Shown: positions 28,271 through 38,910, counted from the stretch's first letter. The stretch: 64,000 bases of DNA from Brumimicrobium sp964585545 (GCA_964585545.1 CAZPDT010000003.1:168154-232153); one strand, 5' to 3'. Notes: a model not told the origin generated them from the letters alone. Translations and numbers: made by a program.

Positions 28271-28333
28271 GAAGCTCGTAAGCTCATGAATACCTTATTA
28301 ATATTTTAAAGAATAATAATAATTCGAGATAAG
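28271..28333 (+). repeat. Dispersed repeat family C, copy 2
   Basis: Contains AGCTCGTAAGCTCATGAATACCT, then ATTTTAAAGAATAATAATAATTCGAGAT, the same block order as 4667-4732 with more divergence. It is preceded at 28244 by AAACCCGCTTTATT, a variant of the TTAACCCG motif. Located between the T9SS operon and the AidB-like gene. Confidence 0.6.
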
Positions 28334-28388
28334 ATCGTTTCTGTATTAACGTCAAATTTAGTATCTTACGTATTAAAGAAATTAAACT

Positions 28389-30074
28389 ATGAAAGAACAC
28401 ACACCCTATACTCATTTTACACAAGGTGCTCCTGAGTTAACCAACGAATATACCAATGATGTATTTTTACAAGATTATCTCAAAGTTAACCTCCCAGAAG
28501 ACATGCTTAATGAAATTACGCCCGACCTTGAAAGGTTTGGTCATCGCGTCGTGACAGAAGTTCAAAATTATGGCATCATTTGCGAGAACAATCCTCCTCA
28601 ATTGATATCTTATAATGCTTGGGGAGACCGGGTAGATGACATCCAAGTACGACCCGAGTGGAATGAATTAAGAAGAGTAGCAGCCGAAGAAGGTTTAGTC
28701 GCAATTGGATATGAAAGAAAGTACGAAGAATATTCAAGATTGTACCAATTTGTTAAATTGTATCTCTATACTCCATCCTCTGCAATTTATTCTTGTCCAT
28801 TAGCCATGTCGGACGGTGCAACACGATTGATTGAACATTATGGCGATGATTTCTTAAAGGGAATGCCTTACAAAGGATTAACTTCAAGAGACCCTAAAAC
28901 ATTCTTAACGAGTGGGCAATGGATGACAGAAAGAACAGGTGGGTCCGATGTTTCCCGCTCAATGACATTCGCCTATATAGAAAATGATGAATACATATTA
29001 AAAGGACACAAATGGTTTACTTCTGCAATCACAGCAGATATGGCGTTTACGTTAGCCTCCACAGAGCAACCAAAAAATGGAAAACGTGCTCCTTTATCAT
29101 TATTTTACTTACCTATTAGAAATGAAGACGGCACATTAAATGGTATCGAAGTCGAAGCATTAAAAGACAAAATGGGAACAAAAGCACTTCCTACAGCCCA
29201 ACTCCATTTAAAAGGAGCAAAAGCAAAAATGGTGGGTGAAAAAGGAAAAGGAGTGAGAACAATCTCTACTCTTTTTAATGTCACCAGAATATACAATACA
29301 GTCACTGCAGTTTCTTATATGCGAAGGGCTTTTGCCATGGCTGAAGCATACGGTCATATACGTCAAGCATTTGGCAAGAAAATCAACCAACACCTTCTCT
29401 ACCAAAAAAGTTTAAGAGAATTAGAAATCGCATACGAAAGCAATTCTTTATTGGCTTTATTTCTTACTCAATTACTCGGGAAGGAAGACTGCAATAAAGC
29501 AAGTGAGCGCGAAGCGTCACTCTTGCGTATAATGACGCCTATCGCTAAACTATATACAGCGAAAGGTGCAATTCAGTCCACCTCAGAAGAAATAGAAATG
29601 TTTGGTGGAATAGGTTATTTAGAAGATACCAACATCCCCGTTCTGCATCGAGACGCTCAAGTTTTGAGTATTTGGGAAGGCACAACAAATGTTCTTTCTT
29701 TAGACATGCTCCGCGCAATTGAGAAAGAAAATGGGTTAGACGCATTTAAAGAGTTTGCACAAAACACATTGGATTCAATTTCGGAACCGAAACTACAAGA
29801 TACAAAATTAGAATTGACTAAAAAGTTGAACACTTTATTGGAGTTTATGAATCAATTGTCCTCAAAAGAAGACACTATTGGCAGTTCTAGGGACGTTGCC
29901 TTTTATATTGCGGAATTATCTATTGGTATCCTTTGGCTGAAGTTTATCCAGAAATGTCCAAAAGAAAGATATTTCAACTCCTTAAACTATTGGGTGAAAT
30001 ATAAAATAAACGAAGAAAACTTATCTGCCTATAAAACAATATGGCAAGCACCTACATTGAAAGATGTTAGGTGA
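28389..30074 (+). CDS. Acyl-CoA dehydrogenase family protein, AidB-like
   Basis: A 561-aa flavoprotein of the acyl-CoA dehydrogenase superfamily. AidB-like features: the N-terminal region naming a four-part active site, CPLAMSDGATRLIEHYG, LTSGQWMTERTGGSDVS (FAD/substrate loop), the KMGTKALPTAQLHLKGA segment, and LSIWEGTTNVLSLDML. The fused C-terminal helical part matches the longer AidB subfamily. AidB in E. coli is linked to the alkylation response, but many homologues are of unknown role. The gene is not adjacent to the alkylation repair operon here. Confidence 0.87.
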   Translation: MKEHTPYTHFTQGAPELTNEYTNDVFLQDYLKVNLPEDMLNEITPDLERFGHRVVTEVQNYGIICENNPPQLISYNAWGDRVDDIQVRPEWNELRRVAAEEGLVAIGYERKYEEYSRLYQFVKLYLYTPSSAIYSCPLAMSDGATRLIEHYGDDFLKGMPYKGLTSRDPKTFLTSGQWMTERTGGSDVSRSMTFAYIENDEYILKGHKWFTSAITADMAFTLASTEQPKNGKRAPLSLFYLPIRNEDGTLNGIEVEALKDKMGTKALPTAQLHLKGAKAKMVGEKGKGVRTISTLFNVTRIYNTVTAVSYMRRAFAMAEAYGHIRQAFGKKINQHLLYQKSLRELEIAYESNSLLALFLTQLLGKEDCNKASEREASLLRIMTPIAKLYTAKGAIQSTSEEIEMFGGIGYLEDTNIPVLHRDAQVLSIWEGTTNVLSLDMLRAIEKENGLDAFKEFAQNTLDSISEPKLQDTKLELTKKLNTLLEFMNQLSSKEDTIGSSRDVAFYIAELSIGILWLKFIQKCPKERYFNSLNYWVKYKINEENLSAYKTIWQAPTLKDVR

Positions 30075-30077
30075 AAA

Positions 30078-31289
30078 CTACCTTTGTTCTTTTTCAAGAA
30101 TGGATTTAATGGGAATTACCAAGTCCTTTTTAACTTGATTCCTGAGGATACTAATTGATAATTTTTCTTGTTCTCTATTCCTTGAATTCCTTATTTCATT
30201 TAGTAATTCACACCCGTTGCGATTATAACGTAGATTGTTGACTGTCAAAATAGTATCGCCGATATTTAAGGCTGTATAATCTGATTCACGTGATCCGACA
30301 ATAATCGCATTGGGCAACAACATTGCTGTAAAAGGATAATTTAGAATCTGATTTGGCTCATCGGTTCTTTCCTTTAAATAAAGAACATCTTTTTTAAAAT
30401 CAAGAATTATCGTTGCATAATATTTCTCCAAGTATCCTGTACCAATAACAAAATTAGACCTAGAAGCTTGGGATACAATTACCTTTTCCTTAAAAAAGTG
30501 AGCACCGTCACTAATTTCAACTTGTGCATATCTTACCGTATCAAACTTTGTCTTCCCATACATTCCAAAAGAGGAATATCCAATTAACTTATTTTCATAT
30601 CCTTTTAGATCAACTCTTGAAGAGACAGACAGCGCTGTTCCATTTTTTCCAATATCCAATAAAAACTCTTCCCTTTCTCCATTGATATAAAGCTTTACAT
30701 AGGGCGTTCCCCGTTTAAGCCTAAAGTGCAATGGAGTTAGGCCTTCAAATGGTGTTTTCAACTTATTATTGAGTACCGTAATTTTACTTTTTTCATAATC
30801 AATTATCCAATTGTTCAATTGTATTACATTCATCCCTATTATACCGTCTATATCTAAGCATGAAAATTGTAAATTATTTCTAAAGTTATTGACTACAACT
30901 CCAACATTTGAATATTCCACATCACCCAAACGCATTGTCTTTAAAATTCCTACATTTAATCTTTCAGTTGAATGATGAGAGTCTCGCACAGGGAGTGAAC
31001 CTTTTCTTTTCAAATTTAATTTTTCTGATAATCGCGTTGAAATAATAGTTGTTTGTGCTCCTGTATCATAAATAAAGCGGTACATCTGTCCTTCAATTTC
31101 AATAGGCACAACAATAAGTCCTAAGGATCTTTGAAAATTAATTGATTGATTCGTCTCAAAGTGATTTAACTCGGCCTTTGAGATTACCCGAAGCGATTTA
31201 ATAGAACAAGAAGGAAGGCACAAAAAGAAAACAATCAATAAAGTTAAAGTTTTATACTTAAAGTTATATATGTTTATTTTCTTTATCAT
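30078..31289 (-). CDS. Retropepsin-like aspartyl protease with PDZ domain (lipoprotein)
   Basis: A 403-aa exported protein, probably a lipoprotein (LLIVFFLCLPSC lipobox near residue 28). A retropepsin-like half carries the active-site triad in FIYDTGAQTTIIS; a second half has LDIGKNGTALSV, where the expected DTG is DIG, so one catalytic Asp is kept in each half but the second motif is altered. A C-terminal PDZ-like region (about 320-400) contains NAIIVGSRESDYTALNIGD and ILTVNN. Such proteins are common in Bacteroidota; the substrate is unknown. It converges on the AidB-like gene with 3 bases between stops. Confidence 0.82.
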   Translation of the reverse strand: MIKKINIYNFKYKTLTLLIVFFLCLPSCSIKSLRVISKAELNHFETNQSINFQRSLGLIVVPIEIEGQMYRFIYDTGAQTTIISTRLSEKLNLKRKGSLPVRDSHHSTERLNVGILKTMRLGDVEYSNVGVVVNNFRNNLQFSCLDIDGIIGMNVIQLNNWIIDYEKSKITVLNNKLKTPFEGLTPLHFRLKRGTPYVKLYINGEREEFLLDIGKNGTALSVSSRVDLKGYENKLIGYSSFGMYGKTKFDTVRYAQVEISDGAHFFKEKVIVSQASRSNFVIGTGYLEKYYATIILDFKKDVLYLKERTDEPNQILNYPFTAMLLPNAIIVGSRESDYTALNIGDTILTVNNLRYNRNGCELLNEIRNSRNREQEKLSISILRNQVKKDLVIPIKSILEKEQR

Positions 31290-31409
31290 GAAATACCCTG
31301 ATGATTAAAGATAAAACTATCCAACTTAACAATTGTATTGGTCATAACTTTATTAACGAATTTAAACGAGATGTATTTTATAATTATAAATGCCATCTTT
31401 GTATATACC

Positions 31410-31889
31410 TTACCTTAATCGGTTTAAAGAATCAACTTTTTTCTTGTCTTTTCCAATATTTACTATTGCTAAATTCATAAGAGCAAAGCCAATAATATAG
31501 AAATAAAAGTTATACGAATACAATCGATGTAACAATTCTCCTTCAACTTGAGATGGCAATACCAAATAATAAATGACTATTAGACCCAACAGTACAAGAA
31601 AATATGCAGTCCATAAAATTTTTGCACGAAACAATTGTTTTCCTAGATTTTTGTAGCTGAACATAACGATCAATGTAAAAAACAAAAACAATAAAAAAAT
31701 CAAGTAAAAAGGGAAAGATTCATGGTGTATCAGAACTTTATCATCTGGTGTATATTTTGAAATCCCAGTGCTATTAAAATGATAAATAACCTCATCAGTT
31801 GTATAGACAAAAAAATCGTCCCAAAAACTAATCATAAGCAGCACAACACCAACGCCTAGAAGATAAATTGTTTGTATTCTTTGCAACAT
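31410..31889 (-). CDS. DUF4293 family membrane protein
   Basis: A 159-aa four-helix membrane protein. I use the ATG at 31889 (MLQRIQTIYLL, the usual family beginning) instead of the longer ORF, which overlaps crcB. Hydrophobic segments: ILLGVGVVLLMISFW region, FYLIFLLFLFFTLIVMF, ILWTAYFLVLLGLIVIYYLV and NFYFYIIGFALMNLAIVNIG. It ends KDKKKVDSLNRLR, as in typical Bacteroidota members. Function unknown. It lies 31 bases downstream of crcB. Confidence 0.8.
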   Translation of the reverse strand: MLQRIQTIYLLGVGVVLLMISFWDDFFVYTTDEVIYHFNSTGISKYTPDDKVLIHHESFPFYLIFLLFLFFTLIVMFSYKNLGKQLFRAKILWTAYFLVLLGLIVIYYLVLPSQVEGELLHRLYSYNFYFYIIGFALMNLAIVNIGKDKKKVDSLNRLR

Positions 31890-31920
31890 TTTTTGGATAA
31901 AAATAATGATTTTCTCACAA

Positions 31921-32295
31921 TTATAATTTCGCAAAGGTTAAACCGAGCCAAATCGCGAGCAAACCCATAAGGATACTTAAAACAATATACAGTATAGCCA
32001 ACAATGTGTGTCCAGAATTATAAAGACCAAAGTTTTCAGCAGAAAAAGTAGAGAACGTTGTGAAGCCACCACAAAATCCAGTAACAAATAAAAACTTAAA
32101 ATTGGGATTGGACAATAGTTGACGGTCAAAGAAGCCAATAAGCAAGCCTATAATTAAACAACCTAGAATATTAACTGTAAAAGTAGCCCATGGAAAAACT
32201 GAAGAATTAAATTTGTTCATCAGAACTGAAATAAGGAATCGAAAAACACTTCCTATTCCTCCCCCTAATCCTACTAAAAAAATTGATTTTAACAT
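31921..32295 (-). CDS. crcB: Fluoride ion transporter CrcB/FluC
   Basis: A 124-aa four-helix protein, the usual size of Fluc channels that act as dual-topology dimers and export fluoride. Signature motifs: GGGIGSVFRFLIS, WATFTVNILGCLIIG and GFCGGFTTFSTFSAE (central Na+-site and the Phe/Thr filter). No fluoride-riboswitch signature is visible in the 53 bases upstream. A downstream DUF4293 gene is probably in the same operon. Confidence 0.93.
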   Translation of the reverse strand: MLKSIFLVGLGGGIGSVFRFLISVLMNKFNSSVFPWATFTVNILGCLIIGLLIGFFDRQLLSNPNFKFLFVTGFCGGFTTFSTFSAENFGLYNSGHTLLAILYIVLSILMGLLAIWLGLTFAKL

Positions 32296-32348
32296 AACAT
32301 AATTTTCTTCGGGCTAATATTTTAGTTTGATTTAACTTCGTATATACC

Positions 32349-35300
32349 TTATACCTTTATTCCCACTATAGTAACATCATCGACTTGTTCCGTATCCCCT
32401 TTCCAACTATTAAACTCATTCGTTAGAGCGGCTTTTTGTTTTTCGGTTGGAAGTGCTGAAATCGTTAATATCAATTCACGCAATCGCTTGTATTTATATT
32501 TTTTCCCCTTTGCGCCACCAAATTGGTCAGGGAAACCGTCGGTAATTGCATAAATCATGTCTCCCGACTGGATATCCACTTCCTTTTGGGTGAAAAGCAG
32601 TTCGTCTTTAACATGTTTCCCAATAGGCATTCTGTCATATTCTAGTTCAATCAATTCATTGTTTCTGACAATCCAGATTGGATTATTGGCTGCCGCATAT
32701 TTCATTTTCGTTTTTTCTTTGTTTAAGATAAGTAAGGAGGCATCCATACCATCTTTCCCTCCCTCTTCACTCCCGTCATTTTTCAAACGATCAATAATAA
32801 TTTGACGTGTTTTATCCAGAATTTTTGAGGGTTGTTTTTCTGTTTCAATGGCTTTTTCAATACTTGTAATATTCAATAAACTCATAATTGCACCAGGCAC
32901 ACCGTGTCCAGTACTATCAGCAGTTACAAATGCAAAGTCACCATTTCTAAGTTGTTGTGCCCAGTAAAAATCACCACTTACGACAGCTTTGGGTAAAAAG
33001 AAGATAAAGTATTCATTCAGGTTTACATCGAGCAAATCTTTTGTCGCCAAGAAGCTTCTTTGAATCCGTTCGGCATAATTAATAGAATCTGTTATCTCCT
33101 TATAGTTCTCTTCGATTAAGTCTTTTTGTTGTTCAGCCACCTTTCTTTGCTTTTCTACCTCATCTCTTTGTTTTCGAATTTGGAGCGTCGCATCATTGAC
33201 TTTAATTTGGAGTTCCTTTGCATTGGCTATTAATCGTCTTCCATTCAACCAAACAATAAGCACTACTGTCAAAATCACAAAAATTCCATAAACCATATAG
33301 GCCCACCAGGCGTACCACCAAGGCGGATTAATTTCAAACGGATATTCTATTGTTTTGCTCCATTTATTGGCTGAACCTATTGCTTTTACTTTAAAAATAT
33401 AGTTGCCGTAAGGAATATTTCTATAATCTGCGCTGTTGTCATTTGATAATTGACTCCAATCCTGATCTAAACCTTCTAATTTATATTTGTATTTTATCTG
33501 GTAGGGAGCATACCAATCAATGGCACTGAAATGAAATGTGAGGTGATTGAGGTTATAAGGCAACTTTAAATTGATGGGGAAGTTATTAAATTTCGAAACT
33601 TCTTTAAAAGATATTTTCTTATATAAATCTTCATATTTACTACTGTCTAGATCCTTCTTCAATTTATTAAAGTCAATGTGTTTTTGTTGTAGATAAATAT
33701 TATTAAGCTGGATTTTAGGCACCTTATTGTCAAATTTAAAGTGATTAAGGTCGAGCATTGTCAATCCACCTCCATTACCCCACCAAATTCTATTTTTGCT
33801 GTCTTTACATACAGCGTTTGAAAAAAAACTTTCAGACTTTAATCCTTCTTCCTTATGAAATATAACAATATCAGGTTCTAATTTTTGACTTTTGGGTTTA
33901 TTTAAGGTTGATACACTGCTTAGCTTTATATAGTTTAACCCTTTCGATGTACTTACCCAAAGATTACCATAATCATCTTCTAATAATGATCTAACGATAT
34001 TATTACTCAGTCCGTCTTTTTTAGAAATTGTTATAAATTTCTTGCCATCGTACCTCGTAATTCCACCTTCTGTTCCAATCCAAACATTGCCTTGTTTATC
34101 CTCAATCATACAGTTAACCATATCACCTCCTAACCCGTTTTCTACAGTAAAATGAAGAAGAGAGTCTCCTTCAAACTTATAAACACCACTAGTATTGGTC
34201 CCTATCCACATACTCCCATCACTATATTCAAGTAAAGCAGTTACTTTTACATTTCCTTGTTCGTTTTTAATTGACTGATATGTAAACTTTTTATTAAACT
34301 TTGTTAAACCATTATTTGTACCCGCCCAAATCCATCCACTTTTACTTTCAATCATTTGGTTGATGTAGTTATTGTTACCTCCCAAACTGTCAAAATATTT
34401 TTTGAATTTATAAACTTCTTTATCTGATATCTTTTGTTTTTTTATTTGTTCGTATCCTGCACCAAATGTTCCAAACCATAGATTTTTATTTTTATCTTCT
34501 AAAATTGAAAGAATATAATTTGATTGAGGAATAACTTCATCTATGTACTGAACAAAATTATTGCCATCGTATTTGATAATTCCATCACCATAAGTACCAA
34601 ACCACAAAAGTCCCTTTTGACTCTCTGCAATTGCCCTAACACTTTTGCTCCCAAACCCATTATCTTCTGTGTAGTATGCAAAAGAGTTTTGCTTAAACTT
34701 GTTTACTCCTCCTTCATCTGTACCAATCCATAGATTTTCTGAACTATCCTCACCTATTGTCCAAATATAATCATTGCTTAAGCCTTCATGACTTGTGTAA
34801 TGTGTAAATGTCTTTCCATCAAACCTATTGATTCCACCTCCATAGGTTCCAAACCATAAATTACCATAATTATCTTTATGAATAGTTAAAATATAATTTT
34901 TACTCAATCCATTTTTCTCTGTATAATTGAAGAATTTTTCTCCATTAAACTTACTCACACCCATTGTTGTACCCACCCATAAATTAGAAGAATCATCCTC
35001 CATAATATCCCAAACATAATCTGATATCAACCCTTCATTTTCAGTATAATTATCAAATGTAATTCCGTCAAACTTACTAATACCATGTCCAAAAGTTCCT
35101 ATCCAAATACGATCTGATTTATCACCATACACAACCCTTACATCATTTCCACTAAGTCCATTTTCCTTTGTATAACTTATAAAATACTTACCATTGTATT
35201 TTACTAGCCCCTTATTCGTTCCAAACCAAAGATTCCCTGCATTATCTTCATATATAGACCAAATTCGATTACCAATCACACCATCTTTTACAGAATAATT

Positions 35301-35957
35301 AGTAAAATATTTCCCGTCATATTTAGTGAGACCATTATTCGTTCCAAACCACAAATTCCCTTTTTCATCTTGGTGTAACGACCATACTTGATTGTCAATC
35401 AAACCTTCTTTCTCAGTATATGTTTTAAAACTGGTTCCATCATACCGAGTAACTCCTGCCCCACGGGTTCCAAACCACATATTCCCAGCATTATCCACCA
35501 AAACTGAAAGAACACTCTGAGAACTCAATCCTTGATTTACACCAATATATTGAATGTTGTAAATTGCGTTGTCTTTCATCAGCATGGGTAATGCTCCAAC
35601 AGGCTCTACCGCCTTTGCTAAAAAAGAACTGTCTCTAATTAATTTTTTATTTGGCAATGAAAAAGTATCTGCCCCCATGGTCCTTATTTTTGGCGGCCCA
35701 CTCTCGACAGCCACTGGAGCACTAATCTCTCGAACATTTTTATTGCCTTGTTTTATTTTCGATGTGATGACAGCTTTATCATTTATCGTTTGCATCAATA
35801 AAGAATCACTACTAGAGAAAATTATACTGTCTTTAATTATCTTTTGGTACTTTACGTTTGAAGAATCGTTTAACAAATCTTCATTGGTGTTGGTTTTCTG
35901 TTTCCCATCACATCCCACTACAAACAACAACGTTAAGAAAAAATAATATTTCTTCAT
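32349..35957 (-). CDS. Reg_prop beta-propeller sensor lipoprotein with SpoIIE-type PP2C phosphatase
   Basis: A 1202-aa protein. The ATG at 35957 (MKKYYFFLTLLFVVGC) gives a lipobox signal; the longer ORF would start upstream of the predicted promoter. Residues ~110-680 hold more than a dozen ~40-residue propeller repeats of the form NLWFGT..G(V/L)(T/N)(K/R)(Y/F)DGK.F..YT...GL. Then come a Y_Y_Y domain (NLTFHFSAIDWYAPYQIKYK), one membrane helix (VYGIFVILTVVLIVWLNG), a coiled coil rich in KQRKVAEQQK, and a PP2C/SpoIIE domain (VSGDFYWAQ, DSTGHGVPGAIMS, DGMDASLLIL, ITDGFPDQFG). No histidine kinase or output DNA-binding domain is present. Confidence 0.9.
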   Translation of the reverse strand: MKKYYFFLTLLFVVGCDGKQKTNTNEDLLNDSSNVKYQKIIKDSIIFSSSDSLLMQTINDKAVITSKIKQGNKNVREISAPVAVESGPPKIRTMGADTFSLPNKKLIRDSSFLAKAVEPVGALPMLMKDNAIYNIQYIGVNQGLSSQSVLSVLVDNAGNMWFGTRGAGVTRYDGTSFKTYTEKEGLIDNQVWSLHQDEKGNLWFGTNNGLTKYDGKYFTNYSVKDGVIGNRIWSIYEDNAGNLWFGTNKGLVKYNGKYFISYTKENGLSGNDVRVVYGDKSDRIWIGTFGHGISKFDGITFDNYTENEGLISDYVWDIMEDDSSNLWVGTTMGVSKFNGEKFFNYTEKNGLSKNYILTIHKDNYGNLWFGTYGGGINRFDGKTFTHYTSHEGLSNDYIWTIGEDSSENLWIGTDEGGVNKFKQNSFAYYTEDNGFGSKSVRAIAESQKGLLWFGTYGDGIIKYDGNNFVQYIDEVIPQSNYILSILEDKNKNLWFGTFGAGYEQIKKQKISDKEVYKFKKYFDSLGGNNNYINQMIESKSGWIWAGTNNGLTKFNKKFTYQSIKNEQGNVKVTALLEYSDGSMWIGTNTSGVYKFEGDSLLHFTVENGLGGDMVNCMIEDKQGNVWIGTEGGITRYDGKKFITISKKDGLSNNIVRSLLEDDYGNLWVSTSKGLNYIKLSSVSTLNKPKSQKLEPDIVIFHKEEGLKSESFFSNAVCKDSKNRIWWGNGGGLTMLDLNHFKFDNKVPKIQLNNIYLQQKHIDFNKLKKDLDSSKYEDLYKKISFKEVSKFNNFPINLKLPYNLNHLTFHFSAIDWYAPYQIKYKYKLEGLDQDWSQLSNDNSADYRNIPYGNYIFKVKAIGSANKWSKTIEYPFEINPPWWYAWWAYMVYGIFVILTVVLIVWLNGRRLIANAKELQIKVNDATLQIRKQRDEVEKQRKVAEQQKDLIEENYKEITDSINYAERIQRSFLATKDLLDVNLNEYFIFFLPKAVVSGDFYWAQQLRNGDFAFVTADSTGHGVPGAIMSLLNITSIEKAIETEKQPSKILDKTRQIIIDRLKNDGSEEGGKDGMDASLLILNKEKTKMKYAAANNPIWIVRNNELIELEYDRMPIGKHVKDELLFTQKEVDIQSGDMIYAITDGFPDQFGGAKGKKYKYKRLRELILTISALPTEKQKAALTNEFNSWKGDTEQVDDVTIVGIKV

Positions 35958-35974
35958 ATAAAGTTTTATTATGA

Positions 35975-36004
35975 CAAATTTAGCAAAATTAAAACAAGAC
36001 ACAA
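35975..36004 (-). promoter_or_regulatory. Bacteroidota promoter of the propeller-phosphatase gene
   Basis: Minus strand: TTG at 36002-36004, 19 bases, then TAAATTTG at 35975-35982. Both elements and the spacing fit the -33/-7 pattern. It lies 17 bases before the ATG at 35957, which supports that start over 36008. Confidence 0.65.
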
Positions 36005-36237
36005 TCACACTATCAATCCTATATTAAAATTAAATAAAATATAGTACAGAAGCTATAGAAAGATAATAACAATCGATATATCAACGCTTTAACATTTAGA
36101 ATCTCAGTGTTCCATTTTATCTCTAATTGATTCAAACAACAATTATTTTAAACTTGCCTTTTTTCAACTAATTTCAAAAGAAAACTCCAATTAACATTGT
36201 AAAGCAATCACAATAAAACAGTTAAAAAAAATAATTA

Positions 36238-36245
36238 TATATTTG
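36238..36245 (+). promoter_or_regulatory. -7 element of the first BspA-like gene
   Basis: TATATTTG fits TAnnTTTG and is 26 bases before the ATG at 36272. A strong AT-rich stretch precedes it without an obvious -33 box. Confidence 0.5.
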
Positions 36246-36271
36246 ACACATAAAACATTTAAAACATAACG

Positions 36272-38774
36272 ATGAAAAACTTATACCTAACTTTAATTCT
36301 TGCCCTAGGCATATTTGGAACACAATCAATAAAAGCCCAAAATGAATTCATTACCCTTTGGGTGCCTAGTAATGGCGTAATTGTAATCCCAACCGATCCT
36401 CTTGTTGGTAATTACAGTTATAACGTGACTTGGAGAAAATTAGGCGACGCCAATCCACTTGGTAATCATAATAATATAACACTGAATGATACCATTACTG
36501 GTGGCTTAACACCAAACGCAAATGATACCATTGAAGTAAAGATATCTGGTAATTTCCCTAGTTTTTATATGAACAATACCACTTATAAAAATGAATTGAT
36601 TGATATAACACAATGGGGAAACATACAATGGCAATCCTTCAAAAATTCATTTTACGGTTGTTCAAATTTAAAGATTTCAGCAACTGACACCCCCGATTTA
36701 TCCAATGTTATCTCTATGGAACAAGCATTCAGACAAACCACCAACTTTAATTCTTATATTGGAGATTGGGATGTAAGCAATATAGCCAATATGAGCGCTA
36801 TGTTTTATGATGCAATTACTTTTAATCAGGACATAAGTGGGTGGAACCTAACAAATGTCACTGATTTAGGTGCCATATTTTTTAATGCAAGCGCTTTCAA
36901 TCAAAACATTGGTCTGTGGGATGTAAGTAATATTCAACTGATGGATAATATGCTTAAAAATGCCACTTCTTTCAACCATTCATTAGAAGATTGGGATTTA
37001 TCAAATCTAAACTCCGCATACTCTAGGTTTAGCCAATTGTGGAATGAGTTGTGAAAACTATAGTCGGACATTGCATGGTTGGACTAACAATCCGAATACT
37101 CCTTTTAATATAATATTACAAGCAAATGGTCTAACCTATGCCAATGATACCGTTACAATAAACGATAGAAATAATGGGTTAATTGTTGGAAAAAATTGGA
37201 ATATACTATTTGATACACTAGGTTCATGTTCAGGAGTAGTAACCCTACACTACATCACCTTATGGGACACTGAGAAGACAGGTACGACTAACAATACTCA
37301 AGTTCTCATCCCTGCAGAAGGACGCTTTATTTATAGTTTTGAAAAAATTGATCCCATTACGATGGATACCATACAAAATAATGGTGGTTCCGGCGACAAC
37401 ACAGCGTCAAACATTATAACTTTCCCAACTCCTGGCACATATCGGGTAGCCATTAAACCTTTAAATCAAGGCACTGGTTTCCATAGAATTAACTTTGATA
37501 ATAGTGGAGATTGTAAGAAACTATTACTTATTGAGCAATGGGGAAGTTTCATTAATTGGAGCTCCTTCCAAAATGGCTATTATGGATGTTCCAATCTAGA
37601 TGTTACAGCAACAGATATTCCAAAGTTAACATCTGTTACCAATACTTCTTATGCTTTTGCTGAAACTGGACTTACCTCTCTTCCCAATTTCAACAACTGG
37701 GATATGAGTAACGTAACTGATGCTAGTTTTATGTTTAAAGATGTGAATGGATTTATCCCTGATTTAGAAAACTGGGATGTAAGTAACATAACTGACATGA
37801 GCGGTATGTTTGCTGGAGCTCCTGACTTTAACCAAGATATTAGTGGTTGGGATGTGAGCAATGTAACCAATATGAGTCACATGTTTGACGGAGCTACGAG
37901 CTTTAATCAAGATTTATCCAATTGGGATGTGAGTAATGTTACAGACATGAGTTATATGTTTTCTGGGGCTAATAATTTTACGAACATTGGACCAAATGAA
38001 GGAGAACTTCACACAAAAATCAACGATGTTGGAAATTGGGATGTGGGGCAAGTTACCAATATGGAGGGAATGTTCCAAAATGCAGTTCAATTTAATGGTG
38101 ATATTGGTAATTGGGATGTGGGGCAAGTAACCAACATGGCAAACATGTTTTCAGGTGCTGCAGAATTTAACGGAGATATTGGCAACTGGGACGTTGGACA
38201 GGTGACCAACATGGCGAATATGTTCTCTAATGCCACGCAGTTTAATGGTGATATTGGCAATTGGGATGTCGGGCAACTCGGGGTAGGCGTAACTGGAGAA
38301 CCCAATCACATCTCTTTCGCCAACAGCGGAATGGGTTGTAGAAACTACAGTTTAACCCTGCAAGGTTGGGCCAATCAAACAGGGGCAGCAACAAATGTTC
38401 TTTTAGATGCTACAGGAATAAGCTACAGTCCTGATGTGGCTGGTGATCGAACTTCTTTAATTGACAATAAAGGGTGGACAATTTCTGGAGATATAGAAGA
38501 CCCAAATTGCTTTCTATCGGTTGATGAGCTTGAAGCATCTTCATTTGTCATTTACCCCAATCCTACTCAAAATCAATTGACCATTACTGGATTAAATGGA
38601 AATGAAACCATTGAATTGAAGGACATGACAGGAAGAACTTTGCAAACTGTATACAATAACCAAAGCCAAACAGAACAGTCCATCACGGTAAATCAGCTGG
38701 CAAGTGGCGTTTACAATTTGGTGATTACAACGGAAAACGGACAAAATGTGGTGAAGAAAGTAATCAAGCAATAG
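36272..38774 (+). pseudogene. BspA-like (DUF285) T9SS surface protein, frameshifted
   Basis: Two ORFs, 36272-37054 and 37044-38774, read as one gene of about 830 codons broken by a single frameshift near 37011-37026. The first opens with a signal peptide (ending QSIKAQ) and DUF285 repeats such as NIGLWDVSNIQLMDNMLKNA. In the second frame the reading resumes LGLANCGMSCENYSRTLHGW, matching SFANSGMNCSNYSLTLQGW in the paralogue downstream. The second part has more 25-residue DUF285 repeats (NWDVGQVTNMANMFSGA) and a type A T9SS sorting domain (FVIYPNPTQNQLTI...LASGVYNLVITTENG). Sequencing error, real inactivation or programmed shift cannot be told apart here. Confidence 0.85.
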
Positions 38775-38792
38775 AAGAAACAATCCCAACTT

Positions 38793-38834
38793 AACAAAAC
38801 TTCAGATTAGCAATAATATGGAGTTTTGTTGTTT
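38793..38834 (+). terminator. Intrinsic terminator after the first BspA-like gene
   Basis: AACAAAACTTCA pairs with TGGAGTTTTGTT (one mismatch) around a 14-nt loop, followed by GTTTT. It lies 18 bases after the stop codon. Confidence 0.75.
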
Positions 38835-38902
38835 TAATATAAGGGTTTTCCCTATTTTTTATTGCTGTTGAAATTATTTTTTCTATTTTAAAAAAAAATC
38901 AG

Positions 38903-38910
38903 TAATTTTG
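38903..38910 (+). promoter_or_regulatory. -7 element of the second BspA-like gene
   Basis: TAATTTTG matches TAnnTTTG and is 17 bases before the ATG at 38928. Confidence 0.5.

Noticed and set aside
32296..32348. Fluoride riboswitch upstream of crcB
   Set aside because: The 53-base leader shows none of the conserved fluoride riboswitch blocks (such as GGCGATG and CTGATG).
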